From: Flavobacteriales bacterium
GTDB lineage: Bacteria > Bacteroidota > Bacteroidia > Flavobacteriales_D > Sanyastnellaceae
DNA length: 57,525 nucleotides
Assembly: GCA_947442505.1 (NCBI GenBank)
Contig: CANEVR010000009.1
Location: forward strand, 1-57,525
Direction: 5' to 3'
Shown here: piece by piece, positions 8,007 to 16,388 of the stretch
Layout of the letters: each line of letters starts with the position of its first letter
How positions within the stretch are numbered: position 1 is the stretch's first letter
The notes under the pieces: model-generated
What the model was told of the DNA's origin: nothing
What the model saw: the letters and a program-made list of their open reading frames with translations, nothing else
Database searches by the model: none
Translations under genes and position numbers: made by a program

Positions 8007-9277
8007 TATTTGGTCATCAAAAAACAAAACAACCCGGTGACGGATCCCAAACTACTCCATATCATGGCTTTATTCAATCTGCGACCTCTGGCGACAGGTT
8101 CAAAGCCCTCTGCATACAAGTCATTGTATTTTAACGCATCATTGCTGATGTGGTGCTTTCGCACCCTAATCTTTCCGGGAATGTGCGCCAAAGTATACAA
8201 CATGGGTGGGCCAATGAGTGACATAATACCATCACCACCCATATAGCTAATGGTACCACAAGTTAAAAATCCAATGATTGCAGTATGCCTAGCCTGATAA
8301 CGCTGAAATGCATCCTTTTCCCCTAGTAAGAAAATACGCATTTCTTCCTTTGAATATCGATCACCCAAAGTTGTATCCGGTGCATAAAATATCATCTCCT
8401 TGCCCGCCTTTGTCACACTAAAAATCTCACTGCGGTGCATTTCAATTTCTTTCCACTTTCCATACACGCCGCGGTATCTAATCTTAACCAACAACGTAGA
8501 GTCTAAAAAAACCTCTCCCCTCATTTCTCTTCCATTCATCAATTGAATCTCATCCTGGAATTGACTCTGATCCACAACGCCGTCCTTTCCCTTGGTCAAA
8601 ACCATTTCTTTTTCCTTCCATCGTTTAAACTGGTAAACCCATCCTGCAGTAACCACAAAATCTTGATCGCCTGACTGTTGATCCTGTTGAATCAAATAAC
8701 CCAATTTCAAATTCTGATTTTTGCTCAGCTCTTTGCTTAACCCTCCCTGCCATCGCCAACTGGTATATTGCAGATTGGTTGAATTAAAAAACAACTCATG
8801 AGAGGTGTAAATGTTGAGCTTTTTTGTCACTTCGTATTTCAATGAAACCCTTGCTCTGCTTACCGTTCTTGTATCCAAATCTACCTTGTCTGAAAAATCA
8901 AAATTGGACTGGCCCCATTGTTGTCGCAACATCATACCCAATTCCCAATCGCCCACGTTTAATTCCCCTGACAATCCCAAACCCCATCTTTGTCGGTAAC
9001 TCAGGTATTCCCAATCTTGTCTAATACCCGCTCTCCATTCAGCCTGCAATTGGATACCCTTTGCAATTTTTTGTTGAACACCAATATCTGAAAAAGCGCC
9101 AACCATGCGGGTTCCATTTTCATCCAACCGCAATTCTGGGGCAACATAAAACGTTCGACCATCCTTGCCATCAAAACTGACTTTGGTGGAAAACCATGCC
9201 CCGGCATCTTTGGAATATTGGGCATCAACGCGGATGCCAATAAACAAAAATAAGACGACTAGTTTAAAATTTTTCAT
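8006..9277 (-). CDS. DUF2490-type outer-membrane barrel fused to a C-terminal membrane domain
   Basis: A 423-aa protein. Residues 1-19 are a signal peptide ending VDAQ. Residues about 20-225 alternate as amphipathic beta strands (YVAPELRLDENG, YLSYRQRWGLGL, LNIYTSHELFFN, LKLGYLIQQDQQSG), as in DUF2490 outer-membrane barrels. A second module (about 230-330) carries LMNGREMRGEVFLDSTL...SEIFSVTKAGKEMIFY, a strand-rich motif common in Bacteroidota proteins of unknown role. Residues 332-367 and 404-421 are hydrophobic segments. Fusing a barrel to probable transmembrane helices is odd. It overlaps the lipoprotein gene by 14 nt. Confidence 0.72.
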   Translation of the reverse strand: MKNFKLVVLFLFIGIRVDAQYSKDAGAWFSTKVSFDGKDGRTFYVAPELRLDENGTRMVGAFSDIGVQQKIAKGIQLQAEWRAGIRQDWEYLSYRQRWGLGLSGELNVGDWELGMMLRQQWGQSNFDFSDKVDLDTRTVSRARVSLKYEVTKKLNIYTSHELFFNSTNLQYTSWRWQGGLSKELSKNQNLKLGYLIQQDQQSGDQDFVVTAGWVYQFKRWKEKEMVLTKGKDGVVDQSQFQDEIQLMNGREMRGEVFLDSTLLVKIRYRGVYGKWKEIEMHRSEIFSVTKAGKEMIFYAPDTTLGDRYSKEEMRIFLLGEKDAFQRYQARHTAIIGFLTCGTISYMGGDGIMSLIGPPMLYTLAHIPGKIRVRKHHISNDALKYNDLYAEGFEPVARGRRLNKAMIWSSLGSVTGLFCFLMTK

Positions 9278-9683
9278 AAACCACCATGGGATCCAATTCT
9301 TTGACCTGATCTCTCTCCGTAACTTTTGCAGAGATCACAATTGACATGGGTGACAAAGCTGCCGTTTGTGTAGCTGATGTATCCTGCGAGTAGGTGTAGA
9401 TGGTATAATCCCCCTTTCTTAGTCCCGTAAATGAAAACTCTCCTTTGTAATTGGTAACAACTTTTTCATCGGGCGAAATATGATCTCCATATACAATATA
9501 GACCTCTTGATCGGCTGCTGGAATCTGGTCATCCAATGCTGTAGAAGGATTGTTTAAGACATTTCTAAACTCTTTATTCACCATCCCTTTGATTGTGGCC
9601 AAGCCGCCCTCACCTGCTTCCTTTTGACACTGCGAAAAAAGCATGGCGGCGCCAATTGCAATGGATAAAATGTACTTTTTCAT
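9264..9683 (-). CDS. Putative lipoprotein with carboxypeptidase-regulatory-like fold
   Basis: A 139-aa protein starting MKKYILSIAIGAAMLFSQCQKE, with a lipobox (FSQC, Cys17). The remainder looks like one Ig-like or transthyretin-like module (VTNYKGEFSFTGLRKGDYTIYTYS), as in carboxypeptidase regulatory domains. The ATG at 9683 is chosen over 9704 because a TATGTTTG box lies 8 nt upstream of it and inside the longer frame. It is first in an overlapping three-gene envelope operon with the DUF2490 fusion and the membrane protein. Confidence 0.78.
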   Translation of the reverse strand: MKKYILSIAIGAAMLFSQCQKEAGEGGLATIKGMVNKEFRNVLNNPSTALDDQIPAADQEVYIVYGDHISPDEKVVTNYKGEFSFTGLRKGDYTIYTYSQDTSATQTAALSPMSIVISAKVTERDQVKELDPMVVYEKF

Positions 9684-9691
9684 ATCTCTTT

Positions 9692-9699
9692 CAAACATA
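9692..9699 (-). promoter_or_regulatory. -7 promoter box of the envelope operon (TATGTTTG)
   Basis: On the - strand this TAnnTTTG match is 8 nt before the ATG at 9683. It overlaps the codons of a longer reading frame, which supports the shorter start. Confidence 0.55.
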
Positions 9700-9709
9700 A
9701 TCATTTTTT

Positions 9710-10423
9710 TTAAATCACAAGCCTGTTGTGCACAGGAATTGCCAATGCCGCCACTGAAAGTTGCACATTCTTAATTTGGACCAAAGCCTTATAACACTGC
9801 TCCAATGTTGCACCCGTTGTCACCACATCGTCAAGTAACAAAATGTGTTTTCCTTCCCAACGTTTAGGATCAACCACCTCAAATGGATTCTGCTCTGTCG
9901 CATTTCGCAAGATTCGCGACTTCAAGGTTTGACTCTTGCTTCCCTTTCTCTTCATCAATACATCCTGCACCAATGGAATGTTCCAATGCTCACTCATGGG
10001 CCTTGCAATACAATCACATTGGTTGTAACCGCGCTTCCTTTTCTTCTCTGGCGTGAGCGGCACGGTAATCATCACATCCCAGTTTGGTCTTCCGTATTGC
10101 CACTCAATTTTCTGAGCCCACCACTTCCCCAAAGCAGCGCCTACTTGTGGCTGGTGTCGGTATTTCAAACTGTGCAAAGCATCTCTGACAGGTCCACTCT
10201 TTTCCATTTTCAAAAAAACCCATTGCTCTTCCCAAGAACATCGACCAAAAAAAATCTTCTTCATTTGAAGATGATTCAGCATCATCAAAGTATGGGGCAA
10301 AGCATGCAAACACCGCATGCAAATACCCTCTTCATGTTGGTACAAATCCCATCCACATTGGGCACAATTTCGGGGATAAAAAAGCCGAAACAAGGCAAAT
10401 AAGTATTGCGACATCTTTTGCAT
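9710..10423 (-). CDS. comF: ComF-family phosphoribosyltransferase-like protein
   Basis: A ComF/GntX-type protein, implicated in DNA uptake in competent bacteria. From the ATG at 10423 it is 237 aa. A four-Cys zinc finger (CAQC...CMRC, residues 20-38) is followed by VPLTPEKKRKRGYNQCD and the PRPP-binding loop LLLDDVVTTGAT. A frame back to 10546 would cross the divergent panD start, so the later ATG is preferred; it follows a weak AATTTTG box. ComM, another uptake-related protein, is encoded at 50.6 kb, but no pilus genes are visible. Confidence 0.85.
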   Translation of the reverse strand: MQKMSQYLFALFRLFYPRNCAQCGWDLYQHEEGICMRCLHALPHTLMMLNHLQMKKIFFGRCSWEEQWVFLKMEKSGPVRDALHSLKYRHQPQVGAALGKWWAQKIEWQYGRPNWDVMITVPLTPEKKRKRGYNQCDCIARPMSEHWNIPLVQDVLMKRKGSKSQTLKSRILRNATEQNPFEVVDPKRWEGKHILLLDDVVTTGATLEQCYKALVQIKNVQLSVAALAIPVHNRLVI

Positions 10424-10503
10424 GACACAAAATTTCAAAGAACCCCGTTCACCCGCAAGCATCATATAAGGCGCATATATTTTCTCAATTGCTTTGATAT
10501 GCG

Positions 10504-10511
10504 TACTTTTG
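10504..10511 (+). promoter_or_regulatory. -7 promoter box of panD (TACTTTTG)
   Basis: An exact TAnnTTTG match 7 nt before the first of two consecutive ATGs (10519 and 10522). Confidence 0.58.
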
Positions 10512-10521
10512 CGGGCACATG

Positions 10522-10878
10522 ATGACCATTGAAGTTTTAAAATCAAAAATTCACCGGGTAACGGTCACGGAAGCGGACCTCAACTACATCGGTAGCATCA
10601 CCTTAGATCCTTTGTTGATGGAAGCCGCCAATATGATAGAAGGTGAAAAGGTTCACATTCTCAATTGCAACAACGGCGAGCGTTTTGAAACATACATCAT
10701 TACCGGCGAACGCAACTCTGGAGTTGTCTGTTTAAATGGTCCTGCTGCAAGACGCGTGGCTGTAGGAGATATCGTTATTGTTTGTTCATACGCATCCATG
10801 GAATTTGAAGCTGCAAAAACCTTCAAGCCGTGGATTGTTTTCCCCGATACTGCATCCAATAAAATTTTAGTACCATGA
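10522..10878 (+). CDS. panD: Aspartate 1-decarboxylase proenzyme
   Basis: PanD makes beta-alanine from aspartate for pantothenate and CoA. It self-cleaves at Gly24-Ser25 to form the pyruvoyl group; counting from the ATG at 10522 the NYIGS motif places these residues at exactly 24-25, which favours the second of the two adjacent ATGs. Other conserved blocks are [26 protein letters not shown] and [15 protein letters not shown]. At 118 aa it is of standard length. The stop overlaps the UPF0104 start by 4 nt (ATGA). Confidence 0.95.
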   Translation: MTIEVLKSKIHRVTVTEADLNYIGSITLDPLLMEAANMIEGEKVHILNCNNGERFETYIITGERNSGVVCLNGPAARRVAVGDIVIVCSYASMEFEAAKTFKPWIVFPDTASNKILVP

Positions 10879-11876
10879 TCAAGGGCATTAAATACGCCCT
10901 TTTTCTTTTCATAGGCATTGGACTAGCATACTATGCCTCTAAAGACGCTGACTTTGATACCATTTGGGATGCAGCAACACACTTGAATTGGGGGTGGGCA
11001 TTTTTATCCATGTTGGCCAGTTACGTGGCCATGATGTTCCGCGGATGGCGTTGGCGCATTTTGATTGAACCTTTGGGTTACACCACACGTGCCTCAAGTC
11101 CCGTGCACGCCGTTGCTTTTGGTTATTTGATGAATGATCTCATTCCCCGCTCCGGTGAGGTAGCGCGCTGTGCAGTCCTCAACAAATCTGAAGAAATTCC
11201 CATGGACAAATTGGTAGGGACTGTCATCCTTGAAAGATTGGTGGACACCTTAAATCTATTGATGGTTATCGCATTGGTTTCTTGGCTCCAATCAGATGCG
11301 CTTGTTGCTCTTTGGGACAAAATCACTGATGCCAAAGCAGCCGTTCCTGGTCAAGCTCAAGAAAAAAACTATTTGTTAACCTATATCCTTTTTACCGGAA
11401 CATTGGTCACGCTAATCGGTTGGTGGGCCTTAAAAAAACTCCAACACATCGCATTTTTTGGTAAAATCTATCAATTTGCTTTGGGCGTATTGGATGGATT
11501 AAAGTCCATTTTAGCGCTCAAACAAAAAGGTTGGTTTACCATTCACACCATCGGTATTTGGGTTTGCTGGCTGCTCATGGCGTATTTCATGATGAAGGCT
11601 TTGGCCGAAACCAATTACATGAACATGGCCGATGCCCTATTCTTTTTGGTAGCGGGTAGCTTTGGAATGGTGGTTCCTACCCAAGGCGGATTGGGAGCCT
11701 ACCACTTGACTTCCAAATGGGGATTTGAGGCGCTGGGCTATGCTGGAACTTTGGGATTAACCTTCGCTTGGATTTCATGGGTGGGAAAGACCGTTGTTGA
11801 AATCATCGTTGGCGTTCTTGGTTTTATTATTTTAGATCAACGCGCAAAAAAGAAAATCGTTGATACCACAGCTTGA
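10875..11876 (+). CDS. UPF0104 / lysylphosphatidylglycerol-synthase-TM-like membrane protein
   Basis: A 333-aa polytopic inner-membrane protein with about eight hydrophobic segments and the UPF0104 hallmarks [16 protein letters not shown] and [12 protein letters not shown], plus a C-terminal [10 protein letters not shown]. The family covers the membrane (flippase-like) half of MprF; members without the catalytic domain have no assigned substrate. It is coupled to panD (4-nt overlap) and to rfaE2 (17-nt overlap). Confidence 0.85.
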   Translation: MIKGIKYALFLFIGIGLAYYASKDADFDTIWDAATHLNWGWAFLSMLASYVAMMFRGWRWRILIEPLGYTTRASSPVHAVAFGYLMNDLIPRSGEVARCAVLNKSEEIPMDKLVGTVILERLVDTLNLLMVIALVSWLQSDALVALWDKITDAKAAVPGQAQEKNYLLTYILFTGTLVTLIGWWALKKLQHIAFFGKIYQFALGVLDGLKSILALKQKGWFTIHTIGIWVCWLLMAYFMMKALAETNYMNMADALFFLVAGSFGMVVPTQGGLGAYHLTSKWGFEALGYAGTLGLTFAWISWVGKTVVEIIVGVLGFIILDQRAKKKIVDTTA

Positions 11877-12327
11877 TCAATGGAAAAAAGAGGGTAAAAA
11901 GATTGTTTTTACCAATGGTGTTTTCGATATCCTGCATGTCGGTCATGTCACTTATTTGCAACAAGCCAAATCCCTCGGAGATGTGCTCATTGTTGGATTA
12001 AATGATGATGATTCAGTAAGAAAACTGAACAAAGGTCCTGAAAGGCCCATCAACGATGAGCAATCACGCAAAAAAGTATTGGAAGCCTTACGTGCAGTAG
12101 ACGGGGTGGTCATTTTCAAGGAAGAAACTCCCTTGGCATTGATACTTTCTATTCAACCAGATGTGTTGGTCAAAGGTGGCGATTACGATCCCGATCAAAC
12201 AGATTCTGCTCATAAGCAATACATGGTGGGATCCAAGGAAGTTAGATCATGGGGCGGGTCCGTGCAAGTCATTGATTTTGTTCCCGGATTTTCAACGACA
12301 TCCGTAGTCAATAAACTCAAAGCTTAA
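11860..12327 (+). CDS. rfaE2: D-glycero-beta-D-manno-heptose 1-phosphate adenylyltransferase
   Basis: A nucleotidyltransferase of the RfaE domain II type, which makes ADP-heptose for lipopolysaccharide core. It has the N-terminal FTNGVFDILHVGH (HxGH adenylate motif), VGLNDDDSV, ERPINDEQSR and VKGGDY. No ATG is available before the conserved TNGVFD block; after the in-frame stop at 11833 the best candidate is TTG at 11860 ([12 protein letters not shown]...). The gene overlaps the UPF0104 gene by 17 nt and ends directly against the convergent TonB gene. At 155 aa it lacks the kinase half, as is common outside Proteobacteria. Confidence 0.92.
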   Translation: MIPQLDQWKKEGKKIVFTNGVFDILHVGHVTYLQQAKSLGDVLIVGLNDDDSVRKLNKGPERPINDEQSRKKVLEALRAVDGVVIFKEETPLALILSIQPDVLVKGGDYDPDQTDSAHKQYMVGSKEVRSWGGSVQVIDFVPGFSTTSVVNKLKA

Positions 12328-13068
12328 TTACTGCGCTGAGAAGCGAAAAACAATGGTCCCATTTTGATTGGGTTTGCCCAAAGCAGCGTTGAACCGCCAT
12401 TTCTTGGCATGCGCCAAACTCTCATCCATCAGACATTCAAAGTTTGTAGATGAAGGATCAATGCTGGCCGATTTGACTTGTCCTTTGTCATCTACTACAA
12501 CATTCACTTTAACCATTCCTCCTTGTTTACAGCGATAAGTAGGCTTTGGTCCATTGCTTACCGTTCTTCCCGCCAAACTCCATTCTGCAGTTACCGCGCC
12601 TGCGGTATTCTTTCCTGATGGTGGATTGGGATCTTTGTCTGGATTCGGTTTGGGGTCTGGTAAATTGGACGGATTCCGCTCAGGTTTGGGGTCATTCTTG
12701 TGCTTTTCCTTCAATTCATCAAACGTGCGCTTGGCGTATTCCTCAGGAGACATTTCACTGCGTTGTCCAGTATGATCATACACGCCATCTCCCAACTCAG
12801 CACCTTCCATGGACATCACGTTTCGCAAAGGACCTTCATCTTCACTGCCATTGGCAGAAGGGGTTTCCTCTTCAAATTGCAAAGGAATTTCTTCCGTCAC
12901 AACCTCCTGCTGATCTTGGTCAAAAGCATCGTAGCCATTGGAAGTAGTGAAGAAGACGATGGCCGTTGTGAAAACCTGAATAGAAACTGCTATCAGGAGC
13001 GCCTGCATGGCCCATTTCCATCCACCTGAAGGTCTTTCTGACAGTATAAAATCTAGGTTTGTCTTCAC
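12328..13068 (-). CDS. TonB-like energy transducer
   Basis: From a GTG at 13068 the protein is 246 aa: a short cytoplasmic start (VKTNLDFILSERPSG), one transmembrane helix (about 18-38), an acidic stretch, a Pro/Lys/Asp-rich spacer (PDPKPNPDKDPNPP) and a C-terminal TonB-like module (GGMVKVNVVVDDKGQV...KKWRFNAA). It would link proton motive force to TonB-dependent receptors such as the one at 41-43 kb. The frame stays open back to 13251, but that would overlap the divergent Cys-rich gene; a TACCTTTA box 4 nt before the GTG supports the shorter form. No ExbB/ExbD is nearby. Confidence 0.8.
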   Translation of the reverse strand: MKTNLDFILSERPSGGWKWAMQALLIAVSIQVFTTAIVFFTTSNGYDAFDQDQQEVVTEEIPLQFEEETPSANGSEDEGPLRNVMSMEGAELGDGVYDHTGQRSEMSPEEYAKRTFDELKEKHKNDPKPERNPSNLPDPKPNPDKDPNPPSGKNTAGAVTAEWSLAGRTVSNGPKPTYRCKQGGMVKVNVVVDDKGQVKSASIDPSSTNFECLMDESLAHAKKWRFNAALGKPNQNGTIVFRFSAQ

Positions 13069-13072
13069 CCAA

Positions 13073-13080
13073 TAAAGGTA
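13073..13080 (-). promoter_or_regulatory. -7-like box of the TonB-like gene (TACCTTTA)
   Basis: On the - strand this one-mismatch TAnnTTTG box is 4 nt before the GTG start at 13068. It decides the start of this gene. Confidence 0.5.
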
Positions 13081-13118
13081 AACTGATTTTTGATTGAATA
13101 AAAATTCAATTTTCAGCT

Positions 13119-13126
13119 TATATTTG
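13119..13126 (+). promoter_or_regulatory. -7 promoter box of the Cys-rich gene (TATATTTG)
   Basis: An exact TAnnTTTG match 17 nt before the ATG at 13144. The leader is short and A-rich. Confidence 0.55.
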
Positions 13127-13143
13127 TTTAAATACTCAAAACA

Positions 13144-13461
13144 ATGAAAAAGATTTTTGCATTCGTAGCCTTCATGATTTTGATGGCTGGTGTGGCTTCT
13201 GCTCAAACGCAAAACGCTGCCGCTAATACCAATACTGAAAAGAAAGAACAAGTGATCAAGGAGAAAAGCTCTTGCGGTAAAGCAGAGAATGGTAAAGCTT
13301 GTTGTTCAAAGGACAAAGGAGTAACGGGTTCAACTGAAAAAGCTGCTTGCTGCTCTAAAGGTGAGAAAAAAGAAGGTGCTGCTTGTTGCTCTAAAGACCA
13401 AAAGAAAGAAGGTGGCAAGTGTTCTGGTGATGGAAAAAAAGAAGAAACTCCAAAACCCTAA
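13144..13461 (+). CDS. Small exported Cys-rich repeat protein
   Basis: I do not recognise a family. The 105-aa product has a clear signal peptide (cleavage likely after VASA, residue 20). The mature part is Lys/Glu/Gly-rich with eight cysteines: one in SSCGK, three CCSK repeats (ACCSKDK, ACCSKGE, ACCSKDQ) and one in KCSGD. The CC pairs are spaced about 12-16 residues apart. Such spacing would suit soft-metal binding or disulfide cross-linking in the periplasm; this is inference. It has its own promoter and terminator, so it is monocistronic and divergent from the TonB-like gene. Confidence 0.75.
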   Translation: MKKIFAFVAFMILMAGVASAQTQNAAANTNTEKKEQVIKEKSSCGKAENGKACCSKDKGVTGSTEKAACCSKGEKKEGAACCSKDQKKEGGKCSGDGKKEETPKP

Positions 13462-13482
13462 TCTTATCCAACGATAATATGA

Positions 13483-13505
13483 AAAGCCGCAATCGATGCG
13501 GCTTT
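13483..13505 (+). terminator. Rho-independent terminator of the Cys-rich gene
   Basis: A 9-bp perfect stem AAAGCCGCA / TGCGGCTTT with a 5-nt loop, followed by a T tract, 21 bp after the stop codon. Confidence 0.9.
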
Positions 13506-13536
13506 TTTTGTATCCTCGTCATTGTTTCAATTAGAA

Positions 13537-13631
13537 CCTATTCCGGCTATCCGTTCCAAGTCCTCGGGCCGCTGCGCGGCCCTGCGGGCTTTCCACTGCT
13601 ATCCGGGGTATGGCGTTCCTATTCGGCTATC
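13537..13631. repeat. GC-rich intergenic element with a strong hairpin
   Basis: This sits in the 192-bp gap between the Cys-rich gene and the response regulator. It is far more GC-rich than its surroundings and contains the perfect hairpin GGGCCGC-TGC-GCGGCCC (13566-13582). Near-identical direct repeats flank it: CCTATTCCGGCTATC (13537-13551) and CCTATTCGGCTATC (13618-13631). It resembles dispersed intergenic repeats I recall from other Bacteroidota. Whether it is repeated elsewhere in this genome cannot be seen from one window. Confidence 0.55.
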
Positions 13632-13653
13632 TCAGCCTTTGAATTACCATTTT

Positions 13654-14343
13654 CTAAAAACCAAAACCAATGTTCAGGTCGCTCTCCACTTGTTCAATGG
13701 CTGGATCTTTACCTTGACTGTCCAAGTATTTCAAAGCAAACTGGGCAATGTCATTTCGATTCCATTGGTCCATATTGCAATCAAAAATCTGAAGCAATGC
13801 TTTGAGATCTTTTTGCGACAACTTGGCTCTTTTCTCTGAATCGTAAAGAAACACCGAAATGACCGCCAAGGAGGCCAATGACGGTTTGGTCAAGAGATCC
13901 TTCAGAGAAGGATCCGCATCAATCAAACTCCAAATTGCGGGCAGCAATGAGGTAGATTGGGTATTGCTCTGGTATTTCTCCACTGCATTCTTTAAGCAAA
14001 TGCGCAAATCATGTTCATCCCAAGGCTTGGCCACATAGCGATAAATCTCACCCTTATTGATGGCATTGACAACGGCTTCGATATCGGCATAGCCCGTCAC
14101 CAAAATGCGCACTGATCGCGGGAAATCTGGAAGAATCATTTCAAAAAATTCAACCCCAGAGATGTCTGGCATTTTCTGATCGGACAAAATAACAGGGACC
14201 TCATTTTGGTTCAGATACTCCACCGCTTCGCGTGCAGATGTGGTGGTAAAGACATCGTATTCTCTTCTGAATAAAGCTTTAAAAGCTACCAAGTTGTTTT
14301 CCTCATCGTCTAGATAGAGGATTTTAATTTTTTCTTCGCTCAT
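13654..14343 (-). CDS. Response regulator with receiver domain and uncharacterised C-terminal domain
   Basis: A 229-aa protein. Residues 5-120 are a complete receiver domain: acidic pair LDDEE (12-14), phosphoacceptor Asp55 (ILSDQKMPD), Thr83 (LVTGYAD) and Lys106 (AKPW). It is of the type found in RpfG-like regulators (QKMPDISGVEF, GEIYRYVAKPWDEHDL). Residues 125-229 match no output domain I know: no HD-GYP and no DNA-binding helix-turn-helix. It is last in the ThiF-acyltransferase-kinase operon, and its start overlaps the kinase stop by 4 nt, so it is very likely the partner of that kinase. Confidence 0.88.
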   Translation of the reverse strand: MSEEKIKILYLDDEENNLVAFKALFRREYDVFTTTSAREAVEYLNQNEVPVILSDQKMPDISGVEFFEMILPDFPRSVRILVTGYADIEAVVNAINKGEIYRYVAKPWDEHDLRICLKNAVEKYQSNTQSTSLLPAIWSLIDADPSLKDLLTKPSLASLAVISVFLYDSEKRAKLSQKDLKALLQIFDCNMDQWNRNDIAQFALKYLDSQGKDPAIEQVESDLNIGFGF

Positions 14344-16388
14344 AGGTTTGAATGGTTAGCGTTTATAGGCAATAAGATGGTGAAGCTCGTTCCTTTGTTC
14401 CATTCACTATCGATGTGAATTTCACCGCCGTGTTCTTGAACTATTCCCAGGACAATCGAGAGGCCAAGACCCGTTCCTTCTCCCACTTGTTTGGTGGTGA
14501 AGAAAGGGTCAAATATTTTCTTTCTGACCTCTTCCTTCATTCCAGTTCCATTGTCTTTTACAACAATTTTAATAAACTCATTTTCTTGAGTGGTAGACAC
14601 ATCAACCAATCGATCTTGAATCGCACGATTGTCTTTCTTGGTGGCATGAACGGCGTTTGCAATAAGGTTCATGAGCACTTGATTGAGTTTTCCCGGGTAA
14701 CAATGAATTTGGGGCAAGGCGGTATCCAAGTGTGTTGATAGGGTTACTTCTTTGGACGTGATATTCTTCATGACCATTAAGGTAGAGGTGATGCATTCAT
14801 TGACATCAGCGAGAACCAAAGCATCTCTATCCATGCGGGAGAAAACGCGCAAGGAGCGCACGATATCTGCTGTGCGTTTAGAACCCTCATCGATTCCCTG
14901 AAGAAGCTGATAAATTTCCTTTTGAAGGTAGTCGACATCCAGCTCTTTGTATTTCTGTTGAAGGGCATTCCATTTGGATTGCAGGTCATCCATGGGTAAA
15001 CTTGGATTAATCTGGGAAATAATCTCAATCAGTTCATCAACATCCCGCTTCAGGGGTTGAACATTGGAACGAACAAAGTTAACGGGGTTATTGATTTCAT
15101 GCGCGATACCGGCCGTCATTTGACCCAACGATGCCAATTTTTCAGATTCTACGAGTTGCTTCTGGGTCAACTGCAAATTGGCCAATGTTTTTTCGAGATC
15201 ATGATTGGTAGAAGTAATTTCTCTCGTTCTGGCCTCAACTTCCTTTTCAAGGATGGCATTTTGTTCATGAATAAGACGCTGATTTTCCTCCATCATCAAA
15301 ATAGCCTGCGCCTGCGACGCCTCCTTTTCCCGCTTCAAGATATTAATTCGATCCGCTAATGCTAGAGAGAGGAGGATGGCTTCGATCATTACACCTATAG
15401 GTAAAAAATATTTCGTAACACTCGAATAAGTAATTACGCCGTAATCTTTTAATGCAAATACAGTGACACCAATCAAAAAAGTTGAAAAAGCAACCATAAA
15501 ATAGATTGCAGGTCTGTACCCTTTTTTCATGGCGTTATAGGCCGCTATCAATAATAAAATAGAAAGACTCGCATTGGCATTAATGAGATTAAAACTAAAA
15601 TCGTTAAAATCCAATAATAAAAAGAGAAAAACCAAAAGGTAGGAGCAAATTGACAAAATAGAAATCCTATAAATCCAAATTGAGTACTTCTTAATCGATA
15701 GAAATTCTAAAGCAAAATATATGGTAATTAAACCGCTCATTGAACCAAAAAACAAAACCCACTCGCTTTTGTATGGCAAAATATCTTTTAAAAAAAGTTC
15801 AAGTTGACCAAAAAGACACAACTGTGTTAAGAGGAGAATTAATACAAAAAAGACATAGATTAAATAAATCAGATCTTTTGTGCTTAAGTATATAAAAACG
15901 TTATACAATAAAACTGATAACATAATACCGATAAAAAAGAAAAAGAAATTTTCTATTTCATTGTTATCCTTCTTTATCTGATCAATCTTTTTAAATGAAA
16001 AAGGTGCAATTATTGGCGTTTTAGACTTTATTCTTATCAATAAGGAGTCTACCCCCATTTCATTTATTAAGGTTTGAGAATATCCGAGGTTACTCGATTT
16101 TAATAGCGTTAAATGACCGTAGTCTAAAGCAATAAAATCTACTGAATCTAACAAAGGATTCTCTACCGATATTGCAAGCTGAGAGTTGTATAGCTCAGTA
16201 ACTAAAAAATATCTTGATTGATTGCTCAATCCCAAATTAACAAAGTGATTCGATAAAGCTTTGAATGCGTTGCAATCTTTAATTATTTCTTCTGGCAAAT
16301 TCTCTTCACCATGATAAACTGCAATTGATTGAGAATACGCATATCCTGATAACAAAATCAAAAAACATAAGATTAATCTTTGTTTCAT
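14340..16388 (-). CDS. Sensor histidine kinase with 7TMR-DISM sensory half
   Basis: A 682-aa kinase. A signal peptide (1-19) is followed by an extracytoplasmic region (20-145, DISMED2-like), seven hydrophobic helices (about 147-345), a coiled coil (350-410), a dimerisation/phosphoacceptor region with His430 ([17 protein letters not shown]) and a HATPase domain with N577 (LMNLIANAV), DNGTGM (612-617) and GEGTGLGL (637-644). The 7TMR-DISM family is thought to sense small extracellular ligands such as carbohydrates. Base composition changes within the gene: 15901-15960 holds 11 G/C of 60, against 26 of 60 at 14881-14940. It is coupled on both sides by 4-nt overlaps. Confidence 0.92.
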   Translation of the reverse strand: MKQRLILCFLILLSGYAYSQSIAVYHGEENLPEEIIKDCNAFKALSNHFVNLGLSNQSRYFLVTELYNSQLAISVENPLLDSVDFIALDYGHLTLLKSSNLGYSQTLINEMGVDSLLIRIKSKTPIIAPFSFKKIDQIKKDNNEIENFFFFFIGIMLSVLLYNVFIYLSTKDLIYLIYVFFVLILLLTQLCLFGQLELFLKDILPYKSEWVLFFGSMSGLITIYFALEFLSIKKYSIWIYRISILSICSYLLVFLFLLLDFNDFSFNLINANASLSILLLIAAYNAMKKGYRPAIYFMVAFSTFLIGVTVFALKDYGVITYSSVTKYFLPIGVMIEAILLSLALADRINILKREKEASQAQAILMMEENQRLIHEQNAILEKEVEARTREITSTNHDLEKTLANLQLTQKQLVESEKLASLGQMTAGIAHEINNPVNFVRSNVQPLKRDVDELIEIISQINPSLPMDDLQSKWNALQQKYKELDVDYLQKEIYQLLQGIDEGSKRTADIVRSLRVFSRMDRDALVLADVNECITSTLMVMKNITSKEVTLSTHLDTALPQIHCYPGKLNQVLMNLIANAVHATKKDNRAIQDRLVDVSTTQENEFIKIVVKDNGTGMKEEVRKKIFDPFFTTKQVGEGTGLGLSIVLGIVQEHGGEIHIDSEWNKGTSFTILLPINANHSNL

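Noticed and set aside
13069-13251. Longer start for the TonB-like gene
   Set aside because: It would cross the divergent Cys-rich gene start and its promoter, and the added residues do not look like protein.
13479-13839. Two + strand reading frames across the GC-rich element and the regulator 3' end
   Set aside because: They contain the terminator and the repeat, show no protein-like pattern, and run antisense to a real gene.
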